64,000 nt of DNA from Diploptera punctata (Eukaryota; Arthropoda; Insecta; Blattodea; Blaberidae): NCBI GenBank assembly GCA_030220185.1, contig JASPKZ010009732.1, forward strand, positions 1 through 64,000. The letters run 5' to 3'. The notes under the pieces are model-generated. The model saw only the letters and a list, made by a program, of their open reading frames with translations, had not been told where the DNA came from and made no database searches. A program made the translations under genes and the position numbers. Below are positions 9,140 through 19,439 of the stretch, piece by piece (within the stretch, counting starts at the first letter, position 1; each line of letters opens with the position of its first letter).

Positions 9140-9600
9140 AAAAAAAATTGTATCACCTCACCTCATTTCCTTCTTCTTATTAGATTAATTTTGGGATCTT
9201 ATTAGATTCCATCCTCAGTACATTCACGACCGTTGTTGTCTTGAAGAGCCACCTCCTGCTCCATCTGTTGGTAGAATGAAGAACCTCAAAATCAAATCAC
9301 TTTCCCTGAGAATTTAAAAATTCATTAATTTCTCCTTTTCATTTTTTTGAATGTAGATTTTTTCCAAACTGTGAGCTCTTTAGGTTTCTCAATTTTTGAT
9401 ATTAATTTAGCCTTTCTTTTGATTTGATATTTTTCTTACCATGCGTGGGCTGGTACTTCCCCATGTTTGACATTCCTGAGATGTTCTTTCATTCTGGCAG
9501 CTCTTCAAGACAACAATGGTCATGAAAGTGCTGAAGATGGAACTTAATTAGGTCCCAAAGGAAGTGAGGTGAGGTGATACAATTCTTCTTAAATAAATAC
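9140..9600 (-). pseudogene. Penelope-like element with inverted 3' terminus
   Basis: Terminal inverted blocks tatcacctcacctcat and its mirror enclose a minus-strand coding remnant (KKSTFKKMKRRN and KPKELTVWKK), the tail of a GIY-YIG nuclease frame. The right arm is a 3'-end piece in opposite orientation. Each arm has CTGAGGA or CTGAAGA and a stem-II hairpin, but GAAAC is eroded to CAAA. This matches the structure known for 5'-truncated PLEs, with an inverted terminal piece at the 5' side. Confidence 0.7.
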
Positions 9601-9617
9601 ATATTTTTTTAATGTTT

Positions 9618-9950
9618 TTATTATTCATTTCATACATCTCAGTGATGAGAAAAATTATACGCTCAGACTGGAACTCGAATCCAGGATCTTTGGCTTTCTA
9701 GGTCAATGCTCTACTGACAGAGTCATTTGGGCGAGTTCTAATCTAAAAGCAAAATTTTTCTCTTATATATGTTGTCAATTTCCATGCAACAAATGCTATG
9801 AAACCTTTGCTTCTCTCTTTGCAAATAGCGGACTCTTTATTAAGAAGACATTTATTTGGGAATTTTTACATTACATTACATTTTAAAGCCAGTATGGTTT
9901 CTTTCAATGTTTTTATTATTCATTTCATACATCTCAATGATGGATAAATC
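9618..9950 (-). repeat. SINE-3 unit
   Basis: Minus-strand copy of the 305-bp unit. The block tttttattattcatttcata appears at both ends (9618 and 9913). The tRNA-like head is at 9660-9735. Confidence 0.7.
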
Positions 9951-10164
9951 ATATTTGATAGATAGATAGATCATCGGTTGATTAATGTTTTTGACATCGT
10001 CCGATTCCTAATAGCCAGTTTTGTCGGTCCATCCAATCTCCTGGTTGTAGATGTGATCCTACATTGATATAAATATAAATATAAATGTCTTCTTAATAAA
10101 GAAGCCGCCATTTGCAAAAAAATACAAGCAAAGATTTCATAAATTGTTGGCTGACCGATGAACT

Positions 10165-10590
10165 TCCAAATTTTTTTTTCTTTTTCCCCGGGAATTTGAA
10201 AATTCATTATTTTCTCTTTATTCTTGTGGATGTAAATTTTCCCCCAAATTGGGAGTTTCTTGGATTTATCTAACTGTTTCAGTAATTTGGCCTTAGCTTT
10301 GATTCTGTGTTTTTCTCACCATGCATGTGCAGCTATTGCAGATTTTTCTATTTCTCCATTTTTAATGTTTCTAAGGTGTTCATTCTATCTTGTATTCAAG
10401 TTCCTTTTTGTTTTTCCTATGTACACTTTTTCACAATCTTTACAATCTATTTGATAAATCCCTGATTTGTTGTCTTCGTCAATCTTTTAATTTTGTTGGT
10501 TTTAATTAATCTATTCAGGCTATAATCATTTTTCGGTGCTAACTTAATGTTAAATTTGCTGAAAATCTTTTGAAGTTTATTAAATGCTAA
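10165..10590 (-). pseudogene. Penelope-like element, linker and GIY-YIG endonuclease
   Basis: The minus strand reads LAPKNDYSLNRLIKTNKIK (linker after reverse transcriptase), then in another frame SGIYQIDCKDCEKVYIGKT with GIY, CX2C and YIG elements, and NEHLRNIKNGEIEKSAIAA. It ends IPGEKEKKIWKFIG. Stops interrupt after LNTR and AHAW. The reverse transcriptase core is absent. This is the best-preserved GIY-YIG frame in the window and confirms the family seen at 1845-2310. Confidence 0.8.
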
Positions 10591-10604
10591 ATATTAAATA
10601 CTTA

Positions 10605-11060
10605 CTTACTTACTTACTTACTCACTGGCACTATCGAACCCGTAGGTTCATGGCCGCACGGACATAAGCTCTCCATACATCCCTATCCTGAGCTAGTGCT
10701 TTCCAATCATTCCCTGTATAATCTACTTCCCTCAAATCATAGTTAATGTTGTTCTCCCACCTCATTCTTGGTCTACCAACTGGGCGTTTTCCTTCTGGCT
10801 TTCCTACAAGAAGTTTCCATGCACGTCTTTCATTCCCCATACGCGCAACATGTCCTGCCCATCGCAGTCTATGGGACTTAACTGTTCTTATTATATCTGG
10901 CTTCTTATAAAGACCATGTAGTTCATTGTTATGTAGTCTTCTCCATTCATCTGTCTGTTCATCTCTCTTTGGTCCAAAAATTTTCCTAAGAACTTTATTC
11001 TCAAAATACTCGTAATCTCCTTTCCTCCCTTAAAGTAAGAGTCCATGTTATACATTTCTT
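10605..11060 (-). pseudogene. LINE-A ORF2 C-terminal region
   Basis: A 69-codon frame (10631-10840) reads RAWKLLVGKPEGKRPVGR, MRWENNINYDLREVD and DVWRAYVRAAMNLRVR. Upstream on the minus strand are KPDIIRTVKSHRLRWAGHV and FLDQREMNRQ in shifted frames. The 3' end has an acttacttactt microsatellite (10600-10620), as in RTE- or CR1-like elements. It is one of about 15 copies of this family. The clade is not certain. Confidence 0.75.
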
Positions 11061-11124
11061 TATTCTATTCCAAATTTTCAATTAAAAATCCAATTATTAG
11101 TGATGTTACAATATTTTTTGGTTC

Positions 11125-11475
11125 TGATTCTGTGCCAGAGACAAGTGGTTAAGTCTAGATGCTTTGGCACAGGGGTTCGGGACTTGCACTGGTTTGAGTC
11201 TCCATTGGGGAAGAAATTTTCTCATGGAACTTCGGCCAGTGTGGAACCAGTGCCTACAAAGCATCATGAGGAATTTGGGTAGTGTACAATAAGTAGTGGC
11301 TGCAGGTAGAGAAAGCCATCTATAATGGTTGGGGGACCCGATGTGCTGACCACATGTTCCCTATACACTGGTTGTATGATTATCTACCACTGTGATTAAC
11401 ACATGTGGATGTGAGGCAAGCAGCTAACTGGTAGGCCAAGGGCCTTTAAGGCCATGGAGTTTGTTGCATGGATTG
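11125..11475 (+). repeat. SINE-7, tRNA-headed
   Basis: An A-box-like block aagtggttaagtctagatgc and a B-box-like block ctggtttgagtctcc are followed by a body ending near tggtaggccaagggccttt. A minus-strand copy is at 28735-28975. Confidence 0.6.
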
Positions 11476-11479
11476 TATG

Positions 11480-12225
11480 TATAAACATGTTGAAACTTTA
11501 GACTGGCTTTCCTCAAAATTTAATTTTTCAATACAAAAAACACAATATCTCAAGAACTGTTTATTGGATTTCAGTAAAATTTAGCACACAAGTCTGTTAT
11601 CACAGTCTCTAGAGGATGGGCCTCAATGATTGAATTTGAATGAAAAATGAGCAGTTTGCTAGGCAGATATATTGCAAAATGTACAGTTTGTTAAATATAC
11701 ATATTTAAAAATCTGTACCTTCAGTATGAAACCAATTAGAATCTTCATTGAGGTCCAGTATCTATATTACAATGTCAGTTTTAATTTTAAAAAAAGTAGT
11801 TGGTTTCTATTTATTCAGTTTAGGTACAATCTTATTTTTTTGTGATGACATGAATTTATTTAAGTGAAAAATTCTATTCCAGATATATATTTATAGTTGT
11901 CACATGTATTAAATTATCAACTTAAAGCTAAATTCATATAGAATTTTTTAAAATTCATATAGGATAAGTGTGAAAAATTTGAAGAAAACCCATTAAGAAT
12001 TATTAAATTTTTTGTAAAAACTGCATTCTCACTGTATAAGCCCTCTTATGAATGTCTCATGACAGTTTGTATCATCAAATTCTAGAATACCATCCAATGG
12101 AAAAAAGGGATCGAAGTTGAGCTAAAAATTCCAACTTAATTTTGAAGTGGAAACAAGTCAGATGTGTGAACCATGTATAATGATCATTTCTATAATAAAA
12201 TATTTTATATTCACTATATACTATA
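11480..12225. other. no recognisable feature
   Basis: AT-rich, mostly closed in all frames. I see no terminal repeats and no match elsewhere in the window. Confidence 0.4.
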
Positions 12226-12227
12226 TG

Positions 12228-12500
12228 TCCACCACTGTGGTCTCGAGGTAGCATGCTGCCTTGTCACGGAGAGGGCCCGGGTTCGATCCCCCAGTCAGGG
12301 AGGTTTTTATCGGGGTTTTTTCTCACCTGTAAGACAAATGTCAGGAAAACTTTAAGGCCCAACGGTCCCCGAAATCATATGGCCATCATCATCATCATCC
12401 TTCAACGGGAAGCTACCACACCTACAATTCCCTAGTAAAGCTGCAAAGCATGAAAATGCTTTGATTGGAGTGCTCTAGGGCAGAATTACTATGGATGGAT
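12228..12500 (+). repeat. SINE-1 copy
   Basis: The head has ggtctcgaggtagcatgctg (A-box region) and gggttcgatccc (B box). The body has cctgtaagacaaatgtcagg and the tail ends cagaattactatggatgg. A catcatcatcat tract lies in the middle. It is slightly shortened compared with 46084-46412. Confidence 0.85.
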
Positions 12501-12736
12501 ATACAATAATATGAAAGATAAAAATTTCAAGTCATGATAGAATCAGGGTTTTTAAACTGACCCAAACTTTCTGCAGAACCATGACCCTGCAATCAACTCA
12601 GTTTCAACAGAAATGAGTACCTAATATATATTCTGAGGGTAAAGCTGTCACACAGGGCTGATATCTCGTGCTGATCTGGGAATCGTAACTTCCTACTTTC
12701 CTAAGGACTTATTAATGCTTGTGGTAGGATCACATA

Positions 12737-12905
12737 TATTAACTCATTGGCACTACCAAACCCTAGGTTCATGGCCTTGCAGATATAAGATCTCCACACA
12801 TCTCTATCCTGAGCTAATGTTTTCCAATCATCCTCTGTATGATATAATTCCCTCATCACAGTTAATGTTATTCTCCCATCTCATTCTTGCTCCACCTATT
12901 GGGTG
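12737..12905 (-). pseudogene. LINE-A tail fragment
   Basis: Nucleotide match to the 3' end of LINE-A (cactaccaaaccctaggttc ... and the RWENNI-coding stretch). Frames are broken. Confidence 0.65.
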
Positions 12906-12909
12906 CTTG

Positions 12910-13575
12910 GTAGAATCACATAACATTTTCATTAAAAAAACATTCACAAAATTGATATTATTATAAGTCTCCTTTTTAACTATTTTCATGTATTTTTTTT
13001 GTATATTTTTAATTTTCTTTATGTTTTAGGATCTTTTTATAAATATTTATCATCTATTTTGATGTTATATTTTAAAATTAAACTTTTCAGAATTGGATAT
13101 AGTTTTATATTAGAAAAGAAAATTCGGGTTTGACTCCTGGTTCGAACATAATTTTTCTTTGTAATATATAATTATCTTGTAGTTTATATGTATGTAGATA
13201 GGTGTCAGTACTTGTCTGTCACTTATTGTATACTGCATTATAGCTTGACAACTTCAAGTAAAACTCCAGGAAATACGTGAACTAGTGATCTTCTATCTCT
13301 TTCACTCCATGAGGCACCAATCCCTTTGAGGGTGTGTGTGTAACCTTCACAGTCAATACAACAAACCCCTACACAGTATTGCCATAAGAATGGTTTTCTC
13401 ATTTTCTCTTTGAATGGATCCATAACAATAGCTTGGAGTGGACTTGTTGACCACCAAGTTTTTTTTTTATTAGGTTTGACAAACTGTCAGTGGAACTCCT
13501 TGTAAATATGTAAAGAGAATCTACATTGTTGAAATTATTAGAGCTTACCAGTAGCTGTCTGTGAGAAATACAGTA
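12910..13575. other. mostly unrecognised; SINE-3-like scrap
   Basis: Around 13120-13165 a B-box-like gactcctggttcgaac followed by ataatttttctttgtaata resembles the end of SINE-3. The rest is unassigned. Confidence 0.35.
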
Positions 13576-13586
13576 ATAGTTTCCCT

Positions 13587-13832
13587 AACATTTTATTATA
13601 AAAGTAATATTTTGAGGTTCTTTAATTATATTATTTTGAGTCTGTTTATCTTACCTCAATATAATGTTGATTTGTTCTTAAACATGTTTCAATTAGATCT
13701 TAACCATCCTCAGCATCTTGCACAGACTGGGCAAGAGTCTGTGCAAGATGCTGAGTATGATATAGATCTATTCAAAACATATTTAAGAATAAATTAACAT
13801 TAATATTGCGGTAAGATAAACAGACTCAAAAT
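13587..13832. repeat. palindromic hammerhead element
   Basis: Arms of about 110 bp mirror each other around the centre near 13728. The approximate direct repeats atagtttccc (13576-13585) and atagttttcc (13833-13842) flank it. The left arm on the minus strand has an intact hammerhead core; the right arm copy is eroded (CTGAGTA ... CAAAAC). Confidence 0.75.
13681..13713 (-). ncRNA. hammerhead-like motif
   Basis: Minus strand: CTGAGGA (13707-13713), stem II GGTTA/TAATT with loop AGATC, GAAAC (13686-13690), loop AT, then GTT. Stem III is only two base pairs, the form expected to act as a dimer. Confidence 0.6.
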
Positions 13833-14205
13833 ATAGTTTTCCTCCCTGAGGACCTTAAGCAGGTATGACAATACCACATTATACCTTTTCTAAGGTATCT
13901 TCCAGTTGTAATGTAAACAAGCCAGATGTATGACTGCATTTTCACTGTTCGAATAATGGTTTTATCTTCAAGTGTGTAAGAAAATGTAGTTCATTCTCTA
14001 ACACCCGAAATAAAGGGAATAAAAATATATATTATCTAGCAAATATCTATGTAAGTTACAGGAAAGAATCTTAAAATACATAATTTCAATTTTAATAGAT
14101 TGAATAAGTATTTTAAAATACAATAGGAAGTAACATTAAGAGGTTTGTTTAATAATTAAGATATTTGGTCTGTACATTCTTACTTCTTATGGTTGATTTT
14201 TGTCA

Positions 14206-14241
14206 AACATATGTTTCAAGACTTCTGAGCCCCATCATCAG
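14206..14241 (-). ncRNA. hammerhead-like motif, left arm
   Basis: Minus strand: CTGATGA (14235-14241), stem II GGGGCT/AGTCTT (with G-U pairs, loop CAGA), GAAAC (14213-14217), loop ATAT, GTT (14206-14208). The core is complete. Stem I is limited because the palindrome centre lies immediately upstream. Confidence 0.6.
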
Positions 14242-14254
14242 CAATTACAGACAT

Positions 14255-14290
14255 CTGATGATGGGGCTCAGAAATCTTGAAACATATGTT
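14255..14290 (+). ncRNA. hammerhead-like motif, right arm
   Basis: Plus strand: CTGATGA (14255-14261), stem II with a C-A mismatch, GAAAC (14279-14283), loop ATAT, GTT (14288-14290). Mirror of the left-arm motif, slightly less paired. Confidence 0.5.
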
Positions 14291-14914
14291 TGACAAAAAC
14301 AACCATAAGGGTATAGACAGAATGTCTTAATTATTAAATAAGCATAGTTATATTCTTACACATGTGCATTACAGAATATGTTGGAATTTCAGTTGTTCCC
14401 AAATGGCAAAATATCTGTAGAATTTCTTGAACATTGGAAAGCAAAGCACTTGAAAAGCGGAGAGAAACAAATTATTTTGAATGTTTTCAAACAGTTCAGT
14501 GAAAAATAACCTACATTAACCTTTGAGGATGTGGTGAAAATATCAGCAGAATTTACAGGTGAGTCAGCACAGAACATAAATTCTGCTCATAATGAAATTG
14601 TACCGGTAAATAAAGTGTATCTATTGACATCATGGAAAAAGTATAAATATCTAATTAAGTAGGCTCATATATAATTTTTTGTCATAAATAAATAGGGAAT
14701 GGATGTTTTTCCTAATTATTGGTACCATCTTTTCTTTTATTCAGTCTTATTTCCCATAAAATACGATGTTGCTAAGAACAATGTTTCATACACAATTCAG
14801 TCATATGGCAGGCAAAAGTAGCACCAGAGTTCCCCCAATAGACAGTGACGGTGAAGTAATACTTTATGCAAGTTTGTTTACTGTAAAACTGGATCTTAGC
14901 TCAGAATTAGAATA

Positions 14915-15370
14915 GTATAAGATTTAAATTAAAATGTTTTATACCTCACCTCATATCCAGTCTTCTAATTATACTGGTTTCGAAGCTTGGGCAGCTTCAT
15001 TTTCAATAATTTCTTGTCATCTGATGTTATGTTGATCAGGAGAACTGCTTCCTCTCTCTGTTGGTGGTCTAATGAACTTCCAGATCAAATCAGAATCATT
15101 GGGAATTTCGAAGTTCATAAGTTTTTCTTCTGAATTTGAATTCTGAAATCAGGGATTCTGATTTGATCAGGAGGTTCATCGGTCCACCAACAGAGGGAGG
15201 AAGAAGCAGTTCTCCTGATCAACATAACACCAGTCGAAAAGAAATTACTGAAGGTGAAGCTGCCCAAGTTTCGAAACCAGTATAATTAGAAGACTGGATA
15301 TGAGGTGAGGTATAAAACATTTCAATTTAAACCTTAAATTAAACCTCATAGTAATTTTTTCGTATAAAGT
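14915..15370. repeat. head-to-head pair of PLE 3' ends
   Basis: Two copies of the 3' region seen at 1845-2030 face each other, about 190 bp each. Each begins inside the C-terminal coding part (FIRPPTERE-type, next to a conserved IWKF) and runs outward through a hammerhead motif to ggatatgaggtgaggt. The right side alone has the extra terminus ttaaattaaacctcatag. The pair forms a 400-bp foldback. Confidence 0.8.
15243..15287 (+). ncRNA. hammerhead motif with all three stems
   Basis: Plus strand: stem I AATTA (15243-15247), CTGAAGG (15248-15254, last core base G instead of A), stem II GAAGC/GTTTC with a 7-nt loop, GAAAC (15273-15277), loop CA, GTA (15280-15282), stem I TAATT (15283-15287). The mirror copy at 14967-15011 has a perfect stem II (GAAGC/GCTTC) but an eroded CTGANGA. 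Confidence 0.65.
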
Positions 15371-15765
15371 TCAATATCAGTATATAGTATGTTTCTCACT
15401 TTCTGTAGCATTCTTGACCCACAGTGCCATTGGGTTCAAGCCATGAAGTTGTCAGGTTATATAAGCTCTAATTTTTGTTTTGTTTTAATGGGCAGTGTAT
15501 TAGATTTTAAGAAAAAAAAAAGTTGAATGTTCTCTTCCCCACATAAAAAAATTGTGGTTGTAACATAGATTACATCATATGTCTTTTTTATTTCTGATGC
15601 AATCAATGTTTTAAAAGCCTTTATATAATGTATATGTTTAATTTTTTTTGAGTTATTATATTATGTAATTAATTAAAATATAATAGATATTTTAGTAACT
15701 TTATTTTCTGATTCAAACTTCATTTAAAAGTAACACCTCTAGCATAGCCATAGAAATTAATCATA
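15371..15765. other. no recognisable feature
   Basis: AT-rich; only short chance frames. Confidence 0.4.
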
Positions 15766-15769
15766 AGCT

Positions 15770-16325
15770 CTACTCTAAACATTCATGCCAACATGCATTA
15801 CAGGGACTCTTGTCATCCCAACTTCTCTCAAAAAAACATTAAACAGAAATATATAAGACTGTTATTCTCCCAGTTATATTATATGGATGTGTAACATGGT
15901 CTCTTACCTTAAGGGAGGAGAAGAAAATATTATGATATTTGAGAAACAAAAGTTCTTAGGAATATTTTTGGACCAAAGAGAGATGAACAGATAGGCAAAT
16001 GGAGAACATTACATAACAGTGAGCTACATGATATTTATGACAAACCAGATGTAATAAGAACAGTTAAATCTAGTATACTGCAATGTGCAGGACATGTGGC
16101 ACGAATGGGGAATGAAAGAGAGGCATGGAAACCCTTTATAAGAAAACCAGAGGAAAAGCGCCCAGGAGTAGGTCAAGAATGAGGTGGGAGAACAACATTA
16201 ACCATGATTTGAGGGAAGTAGATTATACTGGGGATGATTTGGGAAACATTAGTTCAGGACAGAGATATCAGCGCGCCCTTGAACCTATGGGTTTGATAGG
16301 TCCAGTGAGTTAGTTAGGCTAGATT
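15770..16325 (+). pseudogene. LINE-A ORF2 C-terminal region
   Basis: The longest plus-strand copy. It reads VILPVILYGCVTW and SLTLREE, then after frameshifts NIFGPKRDEQ, KPDVIRTVKS, AGHVARMGNEREAW and RWENNINHDLREVDYTGDD. It ends in the usual 3' tail cagtgagttagttag. Multiple frameshifts make it a pseudogene. Confidence 0.75.
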
Positions 16326-16329
16326 AGAC

Positions 16330-16620
16330 TAAGTGTTGGAAGAATAGAGCCCCCTCGTTTCCTGTCACTTGGGTTCGTGAGATAGTTTGGGCCAGATTTC
16401 TGTGCCCTGGCCACCCGTCTCCAAGTGGAATCGAAGGGGACGAACCCGGGGCCTGTCCCTTCCGGCTGTTTTGGGGGTCTTACGTGCCTTCTTCAGCCCA
16501 TTGATGTTGATTCGTTCGGTAGTGTTTCGAGGACAGAGCGAAAACTCAGCAGTAATCGCAAATAGCCGCAGGTGAGGTTCCAAGGTCTTGGTGTGATGCC
16601 GTTGATTTATATTTGGTTGG
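16330..16620. other. GC-rich island, open on both strands
   Basis: A 250-bp block much richer in G, C and CpG than its surroundings. Frames of 62 codons (+, 16387-16575) and 72 codons (-, 16365-16583) overlap. A donor-like CAG/GTGAGG sits at 16569-16577. I recognise no domain. It could be an exon, a promoter fragment or part of a repeat. Confidence 0.35.
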
Positions 16621-16689
16621 TTATCTTTAAATTATTTATTATTTTTATGGGGTTTAAGCCTTTTTTATTTCTCTTATTATTTAGTGAAT

Positions 16690-17380
16690 ATATTTAAGTA
16701 GTCTCTAGGGGTTATGCTCTTTGCCGCTGGTCCCGAGGGTCGCGGGTTCAAATCCGGCCGCGGTCGATGGATTTTTTTAGGCTGGAAAAAATTCATGGAG
16801 CAATTCTCCGGGAGGGACTTTAAGTCGTGGGTCCCGAGTCTGAAGGTTTTCACACTCGCAAAAGATCCTTAAGCATGAATAAAAAGGCATCTAAACAAAA
16901 TTTATCGACCTCGTCATCCTACAGTCTGTCCGTAGAATATGTAGAGAAGCTGTTCGAAGTAAGCCATCTATGCAGGAGACGGGTAAAACATGCACGGCCA
17001 ATGATGCTGCGGAAGGAAGTGCAGGAGGGAGAACATATCACGTGACATTACTTATTTCGCTCTTGTTGAATGTTCGCAATGGAATGTTTATGCAGAACTC
17101 GGAGGGATCGTAACTTTCCAGCGTTCACCTTCAGACTGACTTGGAAAGCAATGGGCGCGTGCGCTCTTAGGCTCCGTCCTACCTCCCACTGACACGATGC
17201 GCGAATTTCTCTACACATTCCACGGACGGACTTTAAGTACTATCTTAGTTGCCTGTTAGATGTCTCATTGGTCGGTATGTTGACCGCATACCATTCATGA
17301 CATGTGTGGGAAAATATGCATAACTAAATTAACTTGGTCTAGCAACTCATATCAAAGGAGAGGCTAATGCTCAACTTTGG
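16690..17380 (+). repeat. SINE-2 copy split by a TIR element
   Basis: The head with box B GGTTCAAATCCGG is at 16735-16765 and the body (ggagggactttaagtcgtgg) runs to 16918. The tail (gttgcctgttagatgtctc) resumes at 17248 after an inserted element. Confidence 0.75.
16921..17232. mobile_element. TIR element inserted in SINE-2
   Basis: Ends match as inverted repeats: gtctgtccgtagaatatgta on the left, and on the right a mirror reading gtccgtccgtggaatgtgta. About 24 of 27 positions agree. The interior has one short frame without recognisable motifs. No clear target duplication. Confidence 0.6.
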
Positions 17381-17569
17381 ACTACGACATTGAAGATTGT
17401 ATACCAGAAGAAGATCATTTTGATGTAGGGCGAACCTTCCATAGCTCTGTGTATGTTCATAACTATAGATGGCGTACTATTATTTTTGATAGTGTTATTG
17501 CAGTGCGTTTGCTGATTTACTATGTTGTAAAAACTAGTTTACTATTGTATTGTCACCAAAAGCAGCATT

Positions 17570-17700
17570 TAACTACAGGTCAAGAGGTTCAAGGAATGTA
17601 GGAAGGCCAGTGAAAAGATGGACAGAACAACTGTGAGGCGGAACAGGCAATTGGTAATATAATACAACAGGAGAGAACACCAGAAGAAGAAGAAGAATAC
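17570..17700 (+). pseudogene. LINE tail fragment
   Basis: The plus strand reads SRGSRNVGRPVKRWTEQL and GENTRRRRR, a GRPxKRW-type basic LINE tail with a stop after EQL. It belongs to a family different from LINE-A. Confidence 0.55.
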
Positions 17701-17724
17701 GACTATTGTATTGGTTTTGTTAAC

Positions 17725-18000
17725 TAACTCAATGGCACTATCTATGTACCGGTAGCTCACCGTTAGTAGACTTCTCCATTCGCCTGTCTGTCCATCTTCC
17801 TTTGGTCCAAACATTTTCCTAAGAACCTTGTATTCAAATACTCGTAATCTTTTCTCCTCCCTTAAATAAAGAGTCCATGTTTCGCACCCATATAATATAA
17901 CTGGGAGAATAATTTTATATAGGCTACTTTCAGTTTAATGCTTTTTAAGCAAAGTTGGGACGACAAAAGTCCCTGTACTCCCTTTAATTAATATTCTAAG
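17725..18000 (-). pseudogene. LINE-A fragment with internal deletion
   Basis: The 3' tail (taactaactcaatggcacta) is joined directly to the MFGPKEDGQTGEWRSL-coding region, skipping the RAWKLL to VDYTG part. It continues to the upstream sequence at about 18000. Confidence 0.65.
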
Positions 18001-18700
18001 TACATATAGTTCAGTTCTGACTTCTGTAGCCGCATTTGAGGGGTCTATGTTGTATGGTGCGGTAAGAGGGGAGTGTGAGTTGCAGGTACTGCCAGTAACT
18101 TCACTCAGTTTGAAAACATAATAGTTACTACAAGTTGAATTTTTTTTATCTACTAGTTCTGTGTTAATGAATACTTATGTTTTCTCATATGTTTTGAGTG
18201 TTCATTATAGAATAGTGTTGTTTTTATAACAATTTATTTTATTATTATTAATAAGACATTTTTTTTTGCATGGCTATTACTTCCCTCCTCCACTCGGCAA
18301 TGTGACCTCCTGCCACATGCCTTAGGATTTACCAAGATGGTTACATTTACCGGAACAGGACCATAGCAATTGACATTGTATAAAAAAAAAGTTTCCAGGT
18401 ATTATATATTTTTTTACCCTTCTTTAATGATAGTTTGGTTATTCTATGCCAAGAGTCCACCTATACTCATTTTATTTCGTTAAATGTGAAAATAGCAAGT
18501 TAGTGTACACCAGATTAGTTCATAGTTTATTGTAGGGATGTCGAATAACGCTCACAAGCTCTTGTTCCCAATCTAACCTTCGTTTTATGAATCAGTGTAA
18601 ACAATAGCTAGCAGACTGAAGTAGTGGTAGAACGAACTCAGACAAAAAACAGTGGCGGCTGGTATCTGGCATAATGTTTTTACAACATACAAACTGATTA
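18001..18700. other. mostly unrecognised; family H scrap
   Basis: Positions 18420-18530 share tattctatgcc and caagttagtgtacacc with family H (3375-3835). The rest is unassigned. Confidence 0.4.
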
Positions 18701-18711
18701 ATTGGCCCATT

Positions 18712-19160
18712 GTCGGACGCTGTGGCCTACTGTTATATTCCTTGCCTATAGTCCCGAAGGTCGCGGGTTCATACCCGGCTAGAGTAGAAGGATTTTTAGG
18801 GTGCTAAAATTCAAGCACAAGTCCAACTTTAAGTCTGGTCCCGAGTCTGAAATTTTTCAGGCTTATAAAAATCCGTAAGCCTGAATAAAAGACCTCTATG
18901 TAAAATCCATCAATTCAAGTAACACCTTAGTTAATAATTGATACAATTACGAGGTGAGGTGTTAAATTGTAACTCAATTATTAATGAAAATAAACCTCGT
19001 AGTGCCACTTCCTTTAAATATTAATGAAAATATCGTAGTTGCCTCATTGAAGCGATATGCTAACCACATTTCACTCGATAACATCTCTAGGTAAATAAGT
19101 GTACCTAAATTAGTTTGGTTAACAACATTTCCTATACGGAGCATCGGAGTCCCCATGTGG
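18712..19160 (+). repeat. SINE-2 copy, interrupted
   Basis: The head with box B GGTTCATACCCGG is at 18768 and the body runs to 18935. An 85-bp PLE-terminus-like piece (aggtgaggtgttaaattg; aaacctcgtagtgccactt) follows, then the SINE-2 tail from 19028. Confidence 0.65.
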
Positions 19161-19264
19161 GAAATATAGGGTATATTGCCTATTAGACAAATTCACGTAT
19201 TAACTCTGCTGAACTTAAAATGTAGGCCTACATGAGGGCAAATGATAATGATTATGATGATCGC

Positions 19265-19265
<1 letters not shown>

Positions 19266-19320
<55 letters not shown>

Positions 19321-19332
19321 TAATAATAATAT
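19266..19332. repeat. (AAT)n microsatellite
   Basis: A run of about 20 aat units with one interruption. It produces poly-Asn and poly-Ile frames that are not genes. Confidence 0.95.
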
Positions 19333-19439
19333 TTTTATCCACTTTATAATAGCTGTATCTGATGTACGTTCTGTAACAACACCATGGGACAGGTTTCGGA
19401 CGGATTTTTTCTGCAACAGTTGTAAGGCCGTCTTTAACA

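Larger units (their letters stand above)
14112..14332. repeat. palindromic hammerhead element, 13-bp target duplication
   Basis: Closely related to 7542-7774. Imperfect 13-bp direct repeats attgaataagtat (14099-14111) and attaaataagcat (14333-14345) flank it, 11 of 13 identical. Both arms carry CTGATGA and GAAAC with loop ATAT and GTT, pointing outward. Confidence 0.85.
13895..14890 (+). mobile_element. family E DNA-transposon relic, split
   Basis: A roughly 780-bp repeat, also at 27560-28730 and 49080-50530, split by a palindromic element at 14112-14332. The plus strand reads KSGERNKLF, PTLTFEDVVKISAEF and GESAQNINSAHNEIV, resembling the N-terminal helix-turn-helix region of some insect Tc1/mariner-type transposases. 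A stop codon precedes PTLTF. No catalytic domain is left. Confidence 0.5.

Noticed and set aside
16921..17045. Open frame continuing from SINE-2 (72 codons, 16827-17045)
   Set aside because: It crosses the junction between a SINE and an inserted TIR element, so it is a chance fusion.
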